Part shown: in pieces, positions 13,144-20,071 of the stretch
How the letters are laid out: every line of letters starts with the position of its first letter
Position numbering within the stretch: the stretch's first letter is position 1
Assembly: GCA_016931555.1 (NCBI GenBank)
Contig: JAFGEM010000118.1
Span: 1-20,071 of the forward strand
From: Candidatus Iainarchaeum sp.
GTDB lineage: Archaea > Iainarchaeota > Iainarchaeia > Iainarchaeales > GCA-2688035
DNA: 20,071 nucleotides
Direction: 5' to 3'
Notes under the pieces: generated by a model
Seen by the model: only the letters and a program-made list of their open reading frames with translations
What the model was told of the DNA's origin: nothing
Databases searched by the model: none
Translations under genes and position numbers: made by a program

Positions 13144-15774
13144 TTATTTTTCCTGTTTTTTTTCAGTCTGCAGCCTTATAAATTCCATGTCAACATCAAT
13201 TGTTTTTCCTCTGGCCGTGTTTTGCGGGAATACGCCGTCTTCTCCGTAAGTGTATTGGATTATGCTGCTGCCTGCGGTTCTCACTGTGTTGTCATTGTTT
13301 ACCATTAAATCTTTCAGGCTGTTTGCAAGTCTCCTATAAAGATATCCGGATACTTTTGTTGAAACTCCTGTGTCAACTTCGCCCTGCCTTCCGCCCATGC
13401 TGTGGTAGAAGTAATTCACTGCGTTCATTCCCTCAATAAAACTGGTTGTGATAAAGCCTCCGGCAAAAAGCCCGACGTCGCCCTTTTCATTTAGCGTTAT
13501 CAGCCTGTCTTGGAATCCTCTTTTTGGCCTGCCTGCCCTTACAGAAGCTTGTCCCCACAATCCTGCGATGTTAACAAGATTCAGGCTGCTTCCCCTGCTT
13601 CCGCTGAGAATCATTGCAATAGTGTTAAATCTTGGTTCGTCGCTTAAAACGTAATCCAGTTTTTCCTTCATTAGTTTCTTTTCAATGTGCATTTTTGCTT
13701 CTGCAGCGGCTCTCATCATCATTAATTCAAAGCTTTCTTCAAGGTTTCTTCCCGGGACGTGCTCGAGTGTTCCGCGCCTGAATTTTTGCACCAGCTCCTG
13801 GGCTTTTTCTTTTGTCTGTTCAATTACTTTTTCCCTTTCTTTCTTTAGCGCATCGCTAATCTCGTACTCGTCCAATCCTGCAGTCATGCCTTTTTGTGTC
13901 AACAGGCTGCTGATTATTCTCAGTGCCTTGTCATAAAATTCTTCGATTACTGTGCTTGGGTAGTGCCTTGCGAGAACATAAACAAGTTTTCCGCGCCCTT
14001 CTCCCAATGATTCCTTGTCAATGACTCCGCAAACAAGCTTCCCGTTTACTATTTTAACGTATGCATCGTGTTCGCATTTTTCCTTTACGCAGTTTTTGCA
14101 CAAGCCTGTTTTTCTTAGGATGCTGCAGGTAAATGTTTTGTATTCTATGTTGAGGTCTTTTGGCATCAGCTGGCTGAATATTATTTTGCCCGAATATCTT
14201 TTTCCCCTGTCGGGCTTTGGCATTTCTTTTACCCCTATGTCGTAAAAGTATTTCATTGCCTCTTCTCTGGAGAATTCTGTTGACTTGAGTGTTAATGCAA
14301 ACAATCCTGTTATGCCGTCTTCATTCAAAACAATAATGGGTGCCCCGTATCTTGGGGAAATAACCTGTTCGCTTGCAAACATTAGGCGTGCAGCCTCTGT
14401 TTTTCCCTCTTCTGTTTGCGGGACATGCAAATTCATTTCGTCTCCGTCAAAGTCAGCGTTGTATGGCGGGCAAACATTGGGGTTTATCCTAAATGTTCTT
14501 CCGGGCATTACTCTTGCCCTGTGTGCTAGCATGCTGAGCCTGTGAAGGGAAGGCTGCCTGTTGAACAAAACCAGGTCGCCGTCAATTATTCTTCTTTCCA
14601 CCCTAAACCCGACATCAAGCTCTTCTATGACTTCTTTTTTGTTGCTTTCCTCAATTCTTTTTCTTGTTTCATTCGGCCTTATCAAATAAATGCATCTGTC
14701 TGTGTCTTTTATCAGGTCTTGGATATATTTTTTGTTCCATTCTGTAACAAGCTCGGGCAAGGTAAGTTCGTTTGCAATGTCCTCGGGAACGCCGACTTCG
14801 CTGATTTTTAAATAAGCGTCAGGAGTTATAGTGCTTCTTGCTGCAAAGTTAACTCGTTTTCCAGTTAGATTGTGCCTGAATCTGCCCTTTTTTCCCTTGA
14901 GCCTTTGAACAAGCGTTCTTAGCGCGCGCCCGCTCCTGTGTTTTGCAGGGGGCACGCCTGCAGTATTATTGTCAAAGTAGGTTGTTACATGGTATTGCAG
15001 CAAATCCCAGAGATCCTCGATAATGAGCTGTGGGGCGCCGGCATCAATATTGTCTTTTAGGCGCAGGTTGATTCTGATTATATCCACAAGCTTGTGTGTT
15101 AAATCATCTTCTGATTTTATCCCTGATTCGAGTGTAATGCTTGGGCGTATTGTAACGGGGGGCACGGGAAGTACTGTGAGTATGAACCACTCCGGCCTTA
15201 TTTCTTCCGGATTGTACCCGAATAATGCAAGGTCTTTGTCTGGAATTTTTTCCGCCCATTCCCGGATTTCCGTTGGATAAATCCTTTCCTTGTTGTAAAA
15301 GAAGTTTGTTGGCTTGTCAAGAAGCACTGTGCCTTTTTCTGCTTTGCAGTGCGGGCATTTTTTTATTTTCCTTGCTTTTATAGTAATTTTTTTTCCAATT
15401 GCTTCTCCTGTTTCTTTCGTAAAAACCTTGTGGTAATACGCAAGTTTTTCTTCAGGGAGCACTATTCTTCCGCATTCTTTGCAGGTTGCCTGCATTAATT
15501 GTTCGAGCCTTTTTCCAAATTCCGAGTGTACTACGGGCCTTATCATTTCTAGGCTTCCAAAGTGCCCTGGGCAGTACTTCATTTTTTGCCCGCAGGTTTT
15601 GCATCTCAATCCAGGGTTGATTACTCCCAAATGCTGGTCCATTAGGCCTCCTTCCATGGGATAGCCGTCTTTGTCGTAAGTGTCGGGAGTCTTTATTTCC
15701 AGTGCGCTCATTTTTCTAATCCTTGTCGGATTCAGGAGCTTGAACTGGATTGACGCTATTCTTTTCATCATCAT
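13144..15774 (-). CDS. rpoA1: DNA-directed RNA polymerase subunit A' (N-terminal part of the largest subunit)
   Basis: Catalytic largest subunit, 876 residues. The metal-binding active-site motif NADFDGDEM is complete (Asn439; Asp441, Asp443, Asp445). Zinc ligands are visible in CKTCG...CPGH (Cys58, Cys61, Cys68, His71), then CKEC (Cys98, Cys101) with CPHC (Cys140, Cys143). Further landmarks are RHNLTGKRVNFAARSTITPD, the bridge-helix-side GGRQGEVDTGVSTKVSGYL, and a CKNCVKEKCEHD insert in the funnel/pore area. The start is one of three consecutive ATGs; GTGAT with a five-A spacer favours the first at 15774. There is a 12-nt gap to rpoA2 and 11 nt to rpoB1, so it is part of one transcript. Confidence 0.98.
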   Translation of the reverse strand: MMMKRIASIQFKLLNPTRIRKMSALEIKTPDTYDKDGYPMEGGLMDQHLGVINPGLRCKTCGQKMKYCPGHFGSLEMIRPVVHSEFGKRLEQLMQATCKECGRIVLPEEKLAYYHKVFTKETGEAIGKKITIKARKIKKCPHCKAEKGTVLLDKPTNFFYNKERIYPTEIREWAEKIPDKDLALFGYNPEEIRPEWFILTVLPVPPVTIRPSITLESGIKSEDDLTHKLVDIIRINLRLKDNIDAGAPQLIIEDLWDLLQYHVTTYFDNNTAGVPPAKHRSGRALRTLVQRLKGKKGRFRHNLTGKRVNFAARSTITPDAYLKISEVGVPEDIANELTLPELVTEWNKKYIQDLIKDTDRCIYLIRPNETRKRIEESNKKEVIEELDVGFRVERRIIDGDLVLFNRQPSLHRLSMLAHRARVMPGRTFRINPNVCPPYNADFDGDEMNLHVPQTEEGKTEAARLMFASEQVISPRYGAPIIVLNEDGITGLFALTLKSTEFSREEAMKYFYDIGVKEMPKPDRGKRYSGKIIFSQLMPKDLNIEYKTFTCSILRKTGLCKNCVKEKCEHDAYVKIVNGKLVCGVIDKESLGEGRGKLVYVLARHYPSTVIEEFYDKALRIISSLLTQKGMTAGLDEYEISDALKKEREKVIEQTKEKAQELVQKFRRGTLEHVPGRNLEESFELMMMRAAAEAKMHIEKKLMKEKLDYVLSDEPRFNTIAMILSGSRGSSLNLVNIAGLWGQASVRAGRPKRGFQDRLITLNEKGDVGLFAGGFITTSFIEGMNAVNYFYHSMGGRQGEVDTGVSTKVSGYLYRRLANSLKDLMVNNDNTVRTAGSSIIQYTYGEDGVFPQNTARGKTIDVDMEFIRLQTEKKQEK

Positions 15775-15779
15775 TTTTT

Positions 15780-15784
15780 ATCAC
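15780..15784 (-). promoter_or_regulatory. GTGAT-type ribosome binding site of rpoA1
   Basis: GTGAT followed by five A and ATG at 15774; same motif and spacing as at rps7. Confidence 0.5.
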
Positions 15785-15785
15785 G

Positions 15786-17609
15786 TTATACCTTGTCTTT
15801 TATGTTTAGTTTTGGCATTATCCCGAGTGCCTTGAGCTCCTCAAGCAATAGCTTGAAGCCGTAGCTCATTTCTACAGGGTATACTGCGCTGCTCTCGCAG
15901 ATTGGGCAGTATTTTTTGTTCCTGATTCTGTCGTTGATTGCAATTACTCCGCATTTCTCGCAGACTAATTCTGATACTTTGTCTGAATCTTCAATAAATT
16001 TCTCGTGCAATAGCATTGCTGCTCCGTGCCCTACAAGTGTTTCGCCTTCCATTTCTCCGAATCTCAGTCCGCCTTCCTTTTCTTTTCCCTCTGTGGGCTG
16101 CCTTGTAAGGATTTGTACAGGCCCTCTTGCTCTTGCCTGCATTTTATGTGCAACTAAGTGGAATAAGCGCCTGTAAGAGCACACGCCAGTGAAAACCTGC
16201 CCCTCAATTCTTTTTCCTGTTGTTCCGTCATAAAATGTTTCGTTCCCGTCTGCCCTAAAGCCTTGTTTTTTGAGCATTTCCTCGAGTTCTTGCAGGGGTC
16301 TTGAATTGAATGGCGTACCATCAATATCCTGCCCGGCTAGTGCGCCTGCTTTTCCTGCAATCATTTCAAGCAGGTGCCCCATAGTCATTCTGCTTGGAAT
16401 GCTGTGCGGGTTTAAAATCAAGTCAGGCTTTAATCCTTCTGCTGTGAATGGCATGTCTGCCTCTGGGAATATTGCCCCAATAACCCCTTTTTGCCCGTGC
16501 CTGCTGCTGAGCTTGTCCCCTATTTCCGGAATCATTGTGCTTCTGACTTTTATTTTTGCAAGCTTGTTTGAATCTTCATTTTCAGTCAGCAATACCTTGT
16601 CAACATGCCCTGCTTTTCCTTTTCTGGTTGTAATGCTGCTTTCCCTGCGCTTTTCTTTTACAACTCCGAATTCTGATATTTCCTCCAAAAATCTTGGCGG
16701 AGAGGTTCTTCCCATTACAATGTCCTTTTCATTCAAATAGGATTCAAGTTCAACTAATCCGTCTTCTCCAAGGTTTTTGTATAAGTCTTCCTGAAGATAG
16801 CCTATTGTTTCTTCTGTTGGAATCATAAACTTGTCTTTTTGCCCTCCGGGATACCTGTTTTCCACTCCTTCATATGTTCTAAAGTAGGAGTTTCTTCCCA
16901 ATGCCCTGTCCAAAGCGCCTTTGTTCAAGACAAGTGCATCCAGAGTATTAAATCCGTAGAATGGCATTATTGCCACTACAAAGTTTTGGCTTTGTGGCCT
17001 GGAGTCCATTTCAATTAGCCTGTGGGTTTCGCATTGGACAAGCTCTTTTTGGGGGTAGTGGAGCAAGAATCCTTCGGTATCTGTTCTCAGATTGTAATTT
17101 ATGCCGTTGATTCCGATTGCCTGCTTAAACATTTTTGCTCCGTGCAATACTTTTCCCGCCATGTTGTGCTGTAGATATGGTATCATTGAGGAAATTACGC
17201 TTAGCGTGAGAAGCGGGTTGATTTCCATATGAGTGTGTTTTGAAGTGACGTCTTCCTTGGATAGTGCAATAGAAAGGTTTTCCTCTTCTTCGGAATCAAT
17301 GTATTCTATTACGCCCTGTTTTTGGAGCTCTTCCCATGTAAGCTTGCCTTCTCTCAGGGATTTTTTGTGTTCTTCAGTCAATTTTGGCTTTCCATTTTCC
17401 ACAACAATTACTGGCCTTTGGACCCTTCCCGCATCAGTGTTAATGTAAAGCTCGTTAGTATCAGAGTGGTAAGCTATGTTGGCAAGCGGGTTTATCTGGC
17501 TGGTTCTTCTTGCAGTTATTAGTTCTTCTTTTAGCTTTTGAGGGCTGTCATGGAACCCTATTAGCCGGCCGTTAATGTAAACTTTTACTGCTTTTGATAC
17601 GCTTGCCAT
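15786..17609 (-). CDS. rpoB1: DNA-directed RNA polymerase subunit B' (C-terminal part of the second-largest subunit)
   Basis: The C-terminal portion of the second-largest subunit, 607 residues. The active-site segment GDKLSSRHGQKG starts at residue 364 and supplies two lysines (Lys366, Lys374) equivalent to bacterial beta Lys1065 and Lys1073. Other landmarks are RRTSQINPLANIAYH near the N-terminus, NMAGKVLHGAKMFKQAIG (hybrid-binding region) and RFGEMEGETLVGHGAA. A zinc site is formed by CEKCG (Cys550, Cys553) and CPIC (Cys568, Cys571). The subunit ends in the clamp helix region GFKLLLEELKALGIMPKL. GGAG lies about 8 nt before the ATG, and rpoB2 ends 13 nt upstream. A split B''/B' is known from many euryarchaea, so it helps place the organism but is not unique. 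Confidence 0.98.
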   Translation of the reverse strand: MASVSKAVKVYINGRLIGFHDSPQKLKEELITARRTSQINPLANIAYHSDTNELYINTDAGRVQRPVIVVENGKPKLTEEHKKSLREGKLTWEELQKQGVIEYIDSEEEENLSIALSKEDVTSKHTHMEINPLLTLSVISSMIPYLQHNMAGKVLHGAKMFKQAIGINGINYNLRTDTEGFLLHYPQKELVQCETHRLIEMDSRPQSQNFVVAIMPFYGFNTLDALVLNKGALDRALGRNSYFRTYEGVENRYPGGQKDKFMIPTEETIGYLQEDLYKNLGEDGLVELESYLNEKDIVMGRTSPPRFLEEISEFGVVKEKRRESSITTRKGKAGHVDKVLLTENEDSNKLAKIKVRSTMIPEIGDKLSSRHGQKGVIGAIFPEADMPFTAEGLKPDLILNPHSIPSRMTMGHLLEMIAGKAGALAGQDIDGTPFNSRPLQELEEMLKKQGFRADGNETFYDGTTGKRIEGQVFTGVCSYRRLFHLVAHKMQARARGPVQILTRQPTEGKEKEGGLRFGEMEGETLVGHGAAMLLHEKFIEDSDKVSELVCEKCGVIAINDRIRNKKYCPICESSAVYPVEMSYGFKLLLEELKALGIMPKLNIKDKV

Positions 17610-17622
17610 TTAAACACTCCGT

Positions 17623-19092
17623 TTAAAGTTTCTTTAACCTTACTCCCTGTTTGTGCAAAAAATCTTCTATTGGCTTTTCTTCCGCCTCTGTTGTGACTTC
17701 TGCTGTTAGGCAGAGGTTCTTTACTAAGCCGCACATTGGGCCGTCGGGTGTTTCTATTGGATCGAGGCGGCCCCAGTGTGTTCCGTGAACGTCTCTTGCT
17801 TCGTAGAGCTCGCGGTTTTTGTTTAAGGGGCTTTTTACTTTTTTTAAGTCTGTTAAGGGGCTAAGGTAGTTGACTCTGTCCATAAATTTGCTTACTCCGG
17901 TTGCCCTGCCAATCCAGTTGCCTGTGCTCATTGCAAATCTTATTCTCTCGCTTATTGCGCCTGGCCTTACAATTGTTGCGATATTGAGTTTTCTTCTTCT
18001 TGTAATTGTCCTGTCGATTTGGAATCTCAAATCTTTTACAAAGTATTTGAAGCTGTATCTAAAAAGGTGCTCCATTAGTTTTCCGCTTAATTCAAGCCTT
18101 TTGTTTGCATAGTGGTCTTTGTCATCCTCTTTTCTCAAACCATAGTATCTTTCAGTGGCTTTTGTAGCCATCATTGTGAGATAATATGCCTTTGCAAGCC
18201 TGTCAACTTTTTTTTGGCCAATATGCGGCAAGAGGAAAGCGTCAATTACCTCCTGTGCTCTCCTTAGCCTGTAATCAATTACCTGCCCTGGCGCAACGTA
18301 TTTTCCAATTCTGTCAAGTGCCTCTTCTTCTGTTTTTGCAACAGTATTCTGCCAGTTCAAGAGGACGTCATTTTCAATTTCTTTTTCCTCTGGAAACGCG
18401 TCCTTTATTTCGCGCTGTGTAACGAGCCCTAATGCCTTGAGCAAAACAAAAAGTTTTAATTTTCTCGGTGATGCGGGAAATGTTACGTATAGCATTCCGT
18501 CTGTGTGCCTTACAACTCTCACTCTTCCTTTGAAAGCGCCTCTTGTTGAAATTACTTCTGCAGCAATTCCTTTTGGAACCTCTGAAATAAGCACTCTGTC
18601 GCTGGAGAGGACTTCCTGTGTCATCAACGCTTTTTCACTGCCATTTATAATGAAGTATCCGCCAAAGTCTTTTGGGTCTTCATCTGCCTCGACGAGTTCT
18701 TCGGGCGTTTTTCCGTTTAGCCAGCAGAGTTTTGATTTGAGCATTATAGGGAGATCTCCGATGTATGCTTTTCTTACATCCTGTTCTACCTCTCTTCTGT
18801 ATAAAGTCATTGTCAGGGAAATTCTCCCGGCATAAGTCCTGTTTCTAATGCGGGCTTCCATTGGGAGAAAGCTTGTTCTCGGGCTTCCATCTGCTTCTGT
18901 TATTGTGGGCTTTGAAATTTCTATGTTTGACAATTCGATTTTGACTTCCTCGATTTTGGGCACAATTGTTTTATTTTCCTCTACAATTTCGGGAAGCTTT
19001 TGTTCGACAAATTGGTTAAAGGAATCAATTTCCATTTGGGCAAAATTATGGTTTTTGAAATAGCTGTTTACAAGTTCCCAGTTTTCGTACAT
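17623..19092 (-). CDS. rpoB2: DNA-directed RNA polymerase subunit B'' (N-terminal part of the second-largest subunit)
   Basis: The N-terminal portion of the second-largest subunit, 489 residues: protrusion, lobe and part of the fork. Landmarks are NRTYAGRISLTMTLYRR, GDLPIMLKSKLCWL, GGYFIINGSEKALMTQE, and near the end the fork-loop region VHGTHWGRLDPIETPDG (residues 435-451) followed by CGLVKNLCL. The usual consensus here is HWGRxCPAETPEG; this protein has Asp444 for Cys and Ile446 for Ala. The reading frame ends with a basic stretch (RLKKL) at the normal euryarchaeal split point. The start at 19092 has GGTG with a 5-nt spacer that overlaps the end of rpoH, 9 nt upstream. Confidence 0.97.
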   Translation of the reverse strand: MYENWELVNSYFKNHNFAQMEIDSFNQFVEQKLPEIVEENKTIVPKIEEVKIELSNIEISKPTITEADGSPRTSFLPMEARIRNRTYAGRISLTMTLYRREVEQDVRKAYIGDLPIMLKSKLCWLNGKTPEELVEADEDPKDFGGYFIINGSEKALMTQEVLSSDRVLISEVPKGIAAEVISTRGAFKGRVRVVRHTDGMLYVTFPASPRKLKLFVLLKALGLVTQREIKDAFPEEKEIENDVLLNWQNTVAKTEEEALDRIGKYVAPGQVIDYRLRRAQEVIDAFLLPHIGQKKVDRLAKAYYLTMMATKATERYYGLRKEDDKDHYANKRLELSGKLMEHLFRYSFKYFVKDLRFQIDRTITRRRKLNIATIVRPGAISERIRFAMSTGNWIGRATGVSKFMDRVNYLSPLTDLKKVKSPLNKNRELYEARDVHGTHWGRLDPIETPDGPMCGLVKNLCLTAEVTTEAEEKPIEDFLHKQGVRLKKL

Positions 19093-19101
19093 TAAGACAC
19101 C

Positions 19102-19332
19102 TTACACAACACGCCTATAGTAAATTGATTTTCCCGCAGTGTTTGAAACCCGCGCGATTTTTATTATGTCCCCTTTTTCTGGCTCCAGATGTTTTATTGC
19201 GGGGTCATCCAGCTGTATTTGAGGCAGCTCCTCTATTTTGAAATGTGTTTTCTGCAGGAGCTCTTCAATGTCTTTTTTTGAAAGTAGGACATGTTTTGGA
19301 ACTAGAATGTGGTCTTTTACATCAAACGCCAA
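19102..19332 (-). CDS. rpoH: DNA-directed RNA polymerase subunit H (Rpb5 C-terminal domain)
   Basis: Assembly-domain subunit related to the C-terminal half of eukaryotic Rpb5. From the chosen start it is 76 residues, in the family range of about 75-85. Diagnostic segments are DHILVPKHVLLSKKD at the N-terminus, LPQIQLDDPAI in the middle, and KGDIIKIARVSNTAGKSIYY at the end. The open frame extends to a GTG at 19398, but the added residues do not fit RpoH, which begins just before DHILVPKH. No ATG lies near, so I chose the TTG at 19332; it has GTGAT 4 nt upstream, the same ribosome-binding motif as rpoA1 and rps7, and gives M-A-F-D-V-K-D-H. A GTG at 19341 is possible but would use up that motif. 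It is the first gene of the RNA polymerase cluster. Confidence 0.92.
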   Translation of the reverse strand: MAFDVKDHILVPKHVLLSKKDIEELLQKTHFKIEELPQIQLDDPAIKHLEPEKGDIIKIARVSNTAGKSIYYRRVV

Positions 19333-19480
19333 AATTATCACTATGCACAATTTTGCCGCGATTTTTGATACAGACGTCTGATGCAGTGTTTCAATCACTT
19401 TTTGTCCAAGGCATCAAACAACAATTTTACACCCGCAAAAAACCGCAGCTATGCTCATGTCTGAGGGGCTCAAATCTAAT
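19333..19480 (-). promoter_or_regulatory. Long 5' leader of the RNA polymerase cluster
   Basis: If transcription starts about 25 nt after the TATA box, the leader before rpoH is about 150 nt, long for an archaeal mRNA. It includes a perfect 10-bp palindrome CAGACGTCTG (19373-19382) and a possible 14-codon upstream ORF (ATG at 19458, stop at 19414). It could carry an RNA control element or hold a second promoter closer to rpoH. No tRNA fold or C/D box pair was found. Confidence 0.35.
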
Positions 19481-19500
19481 AACTTAATAATAGAAAGGAA

Positions 19501-19510
19501 TTTAAATATT
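19501..19510 (-). promoter_or_regulatory. TATA box of the RNA polymerase/ribosomal cluster
   Basis: AATATTTAAA on the minus strand, a near-consensus archaeal TATA box preceded by ACGC. It sits between the T-tract closing the HD-domain gene and rpoH. It is the only strong promoter candidate upstream of the cluster. Confidence 0.6.
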
Positions 19511-19535
19511 GCGTGTTTTTAGCCCTTTTTTCCCT

Positions 19536-19542
19536 AAAAAAA
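19536..19542 (-). terminator. T7 run closing the HD-domain gene
   Basis: GGGGC then seven T on the minus strand, starting a few bases after the TAG stop of the HD-domain gene and about 25 nt before the TATA box. The position and T-run fit an archaeal terminator. Confidence 0.5.
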
Positions 19543-19546
19543 GCCC

Positions 19547-20071
19547 CTATTTTTCGAATTCTTTGGCTTTTTCCTTTATTCTCCCCCAAATTCCGCGCAG
19601 AACAGGGTTTTTGATTCCCTGATTGGCTTCTGCTTCAGCAAGCCAGACACTCCAAACAGGCTTTTTAAAATTTCCTGCTTTTTCATATTCAAAAGCCTGC
19701 AGCAGCATTTCGAGAATATCCAGCTCCTTTGCGAGCTTTGCCTCTTTTGTCTCGCGTGCCTCATACTCGTTCCATAATTCTTCAAATTCTTTTGCCTCTT
19801 TTTTTCCAAGCATGCTTTTTAGTTCTTCAAAAGCCTGTGTTTCTTTTTTTGTTTTTTCCTCTTTGCTCAGGCCTTTTGCAGTAAAATCATATTTTGAATA
19901 ATCAAGAATCAGGTCTCCGCAAATGCTTTCCTGCAAATCATGGACAATGCAGAGCCTTACCAGCTTGTTCACATCACACCCGAGCTTTTTTCCAAGTGCC
20001 AGCGCCATTACAGTCATTCGAAAAGAATGGTCAGAAACGCTTTCTGCCTTTTCAACACCGCGTTCGACCCA
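19547..20071 (-). CDS. HD-domain phosphohydrolase, HDDC2/YfbR-like, 5' end outside window
   Basis: The frame is open to the right edge; 174 codons are visible and the N-terminus is missing. The first visible residues, WVERGVEKAESVSDHSFRM, match the HDDC2 signature (xESVxDHxxR) with the first histidine of the metal site. IVHDLQESICGDL carries the conserved His-Asp pair and the following Glu. The late helix KELDILEMLLQAFEYE supplies the third conserved Asp. The family are metal-dependent 5'-deoxynucleotidases acting on dNMPs in nucleotide salvage, though many archaeal members are untested. An internal ATG (20017) lies after the first motif and cannot be the true start. It is closed by a T-run and is probably a separate transcript from the RNA polymerase cluster. 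Confidence 0.88.
   Translation of the reverse strand, partial: WVERGVEKAESVSDHSFRMTVMALALGKKLGCDVNKLVRLCIVHDLQESICGDLILDYSKYDFTAKGLSKEEKTKKETQAFEELKSMLGKKEAKEFEELWNEYEARETKEAKLAKELDILEMLLQAFEYEKAGNFKKPVWSVWLAEAEANQGIKNPVLRGIWGRIKEKAKEFEK

Noticed and set aside
13144..19092. Frameshifts breaking single rpoA and rpoB genes into halves
   Set aside because: Each half has its own start, ribosome binding site and family-typical end, and the split points are the known archaeal A'/A'' and B''/B' boundaries.
19333..19480. tRNA or C/D-box RNA in the rpoH leader
   Set aside because: No acceptor stem or T-loop could be paired, and no proper C box/D box pair is present on either strand.

Overview
This window is a stretch of archaeal chromosome. 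Every gene I can support is on the minus strand. The evidence for Archaea is an RNA polymerase split into RpoH, B'', B', A' and A'', plus eL30, EF-1A, an EF-2 with the diphthamide histidine motif, a single-domain KaiC-type ATPase, TATA-box promoters, and secreted proteins built from Ig-like and beta-helix modules. A secreted protein with a CGNGxCExGE...CPxDC motif, many charged low-complexity extensions and some divergent active-site residues make me suspect a DPANN-type lineage, but that is inference. A concatenated RpoA/RpoB tree would settle it.

Reading in the direction of transcription (high to low coordinates): 20071-19547 is the 3' part of an HDDC2-like HD-domain phosphohydrolase gene. 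It is closed by a T-tract and followed by a strong TATA box (19501-19510) and a leader of about 150 nt. From 19332 to 5531 runs the classic archaeal transcription/translation cluster: rpoH, rpoB2 (B''), rpoB1 (B'), rpoA1 (A'), rpoA2 (A''), rpl30e, nusA, rps12, rps7, EF-2, a 69-residue hyperacidic ORF, EF-1A and rps10. Most junctions are 9-50 nt or 4-nt overlaps, so large parts are probably cotranscribed. The two places where the cluster opens up are around the acidic ORF (about 220 nt before EF-1A, with candidate promoters and a hairpin) and between EF-1A and rps10 (82 nt, with a perfect 9-bp stem-loop and T-rich tail).

From 5474 to 1821 is a second, accessory unit. It has two tandem membrane-anchored proteins of the same architecture (signal peptide, Ig-like ectodomains, one membrane helix, cytoplasmic charged coiled coil), the second overlapping the first by 14 nt, then a KaiC/RAD55-family ATPase. 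Function is unknown; the order suggests an envelope-linked system with a cytosolic ATPase. From 1749 to beyond position 1 is a large secreted beta-helix protein with about nine Asn-rich repeats. It has its own strong promoter placed so close to the ATG that the mRNA is probably leaderless.

The most interesting items are the hyperacidic ORF inside a deeply conserved operon, the two-Ig-protein plus KaiC unit, the Phe-to-Lys change in the RNA polymerase trigger loop, and the recurrent use of a GTGAT-type ribosome binding site in the RNA polymerase/ribosomal cluster. No tRNA, rRNA, CRISPR array or insertion sequence was recognised.
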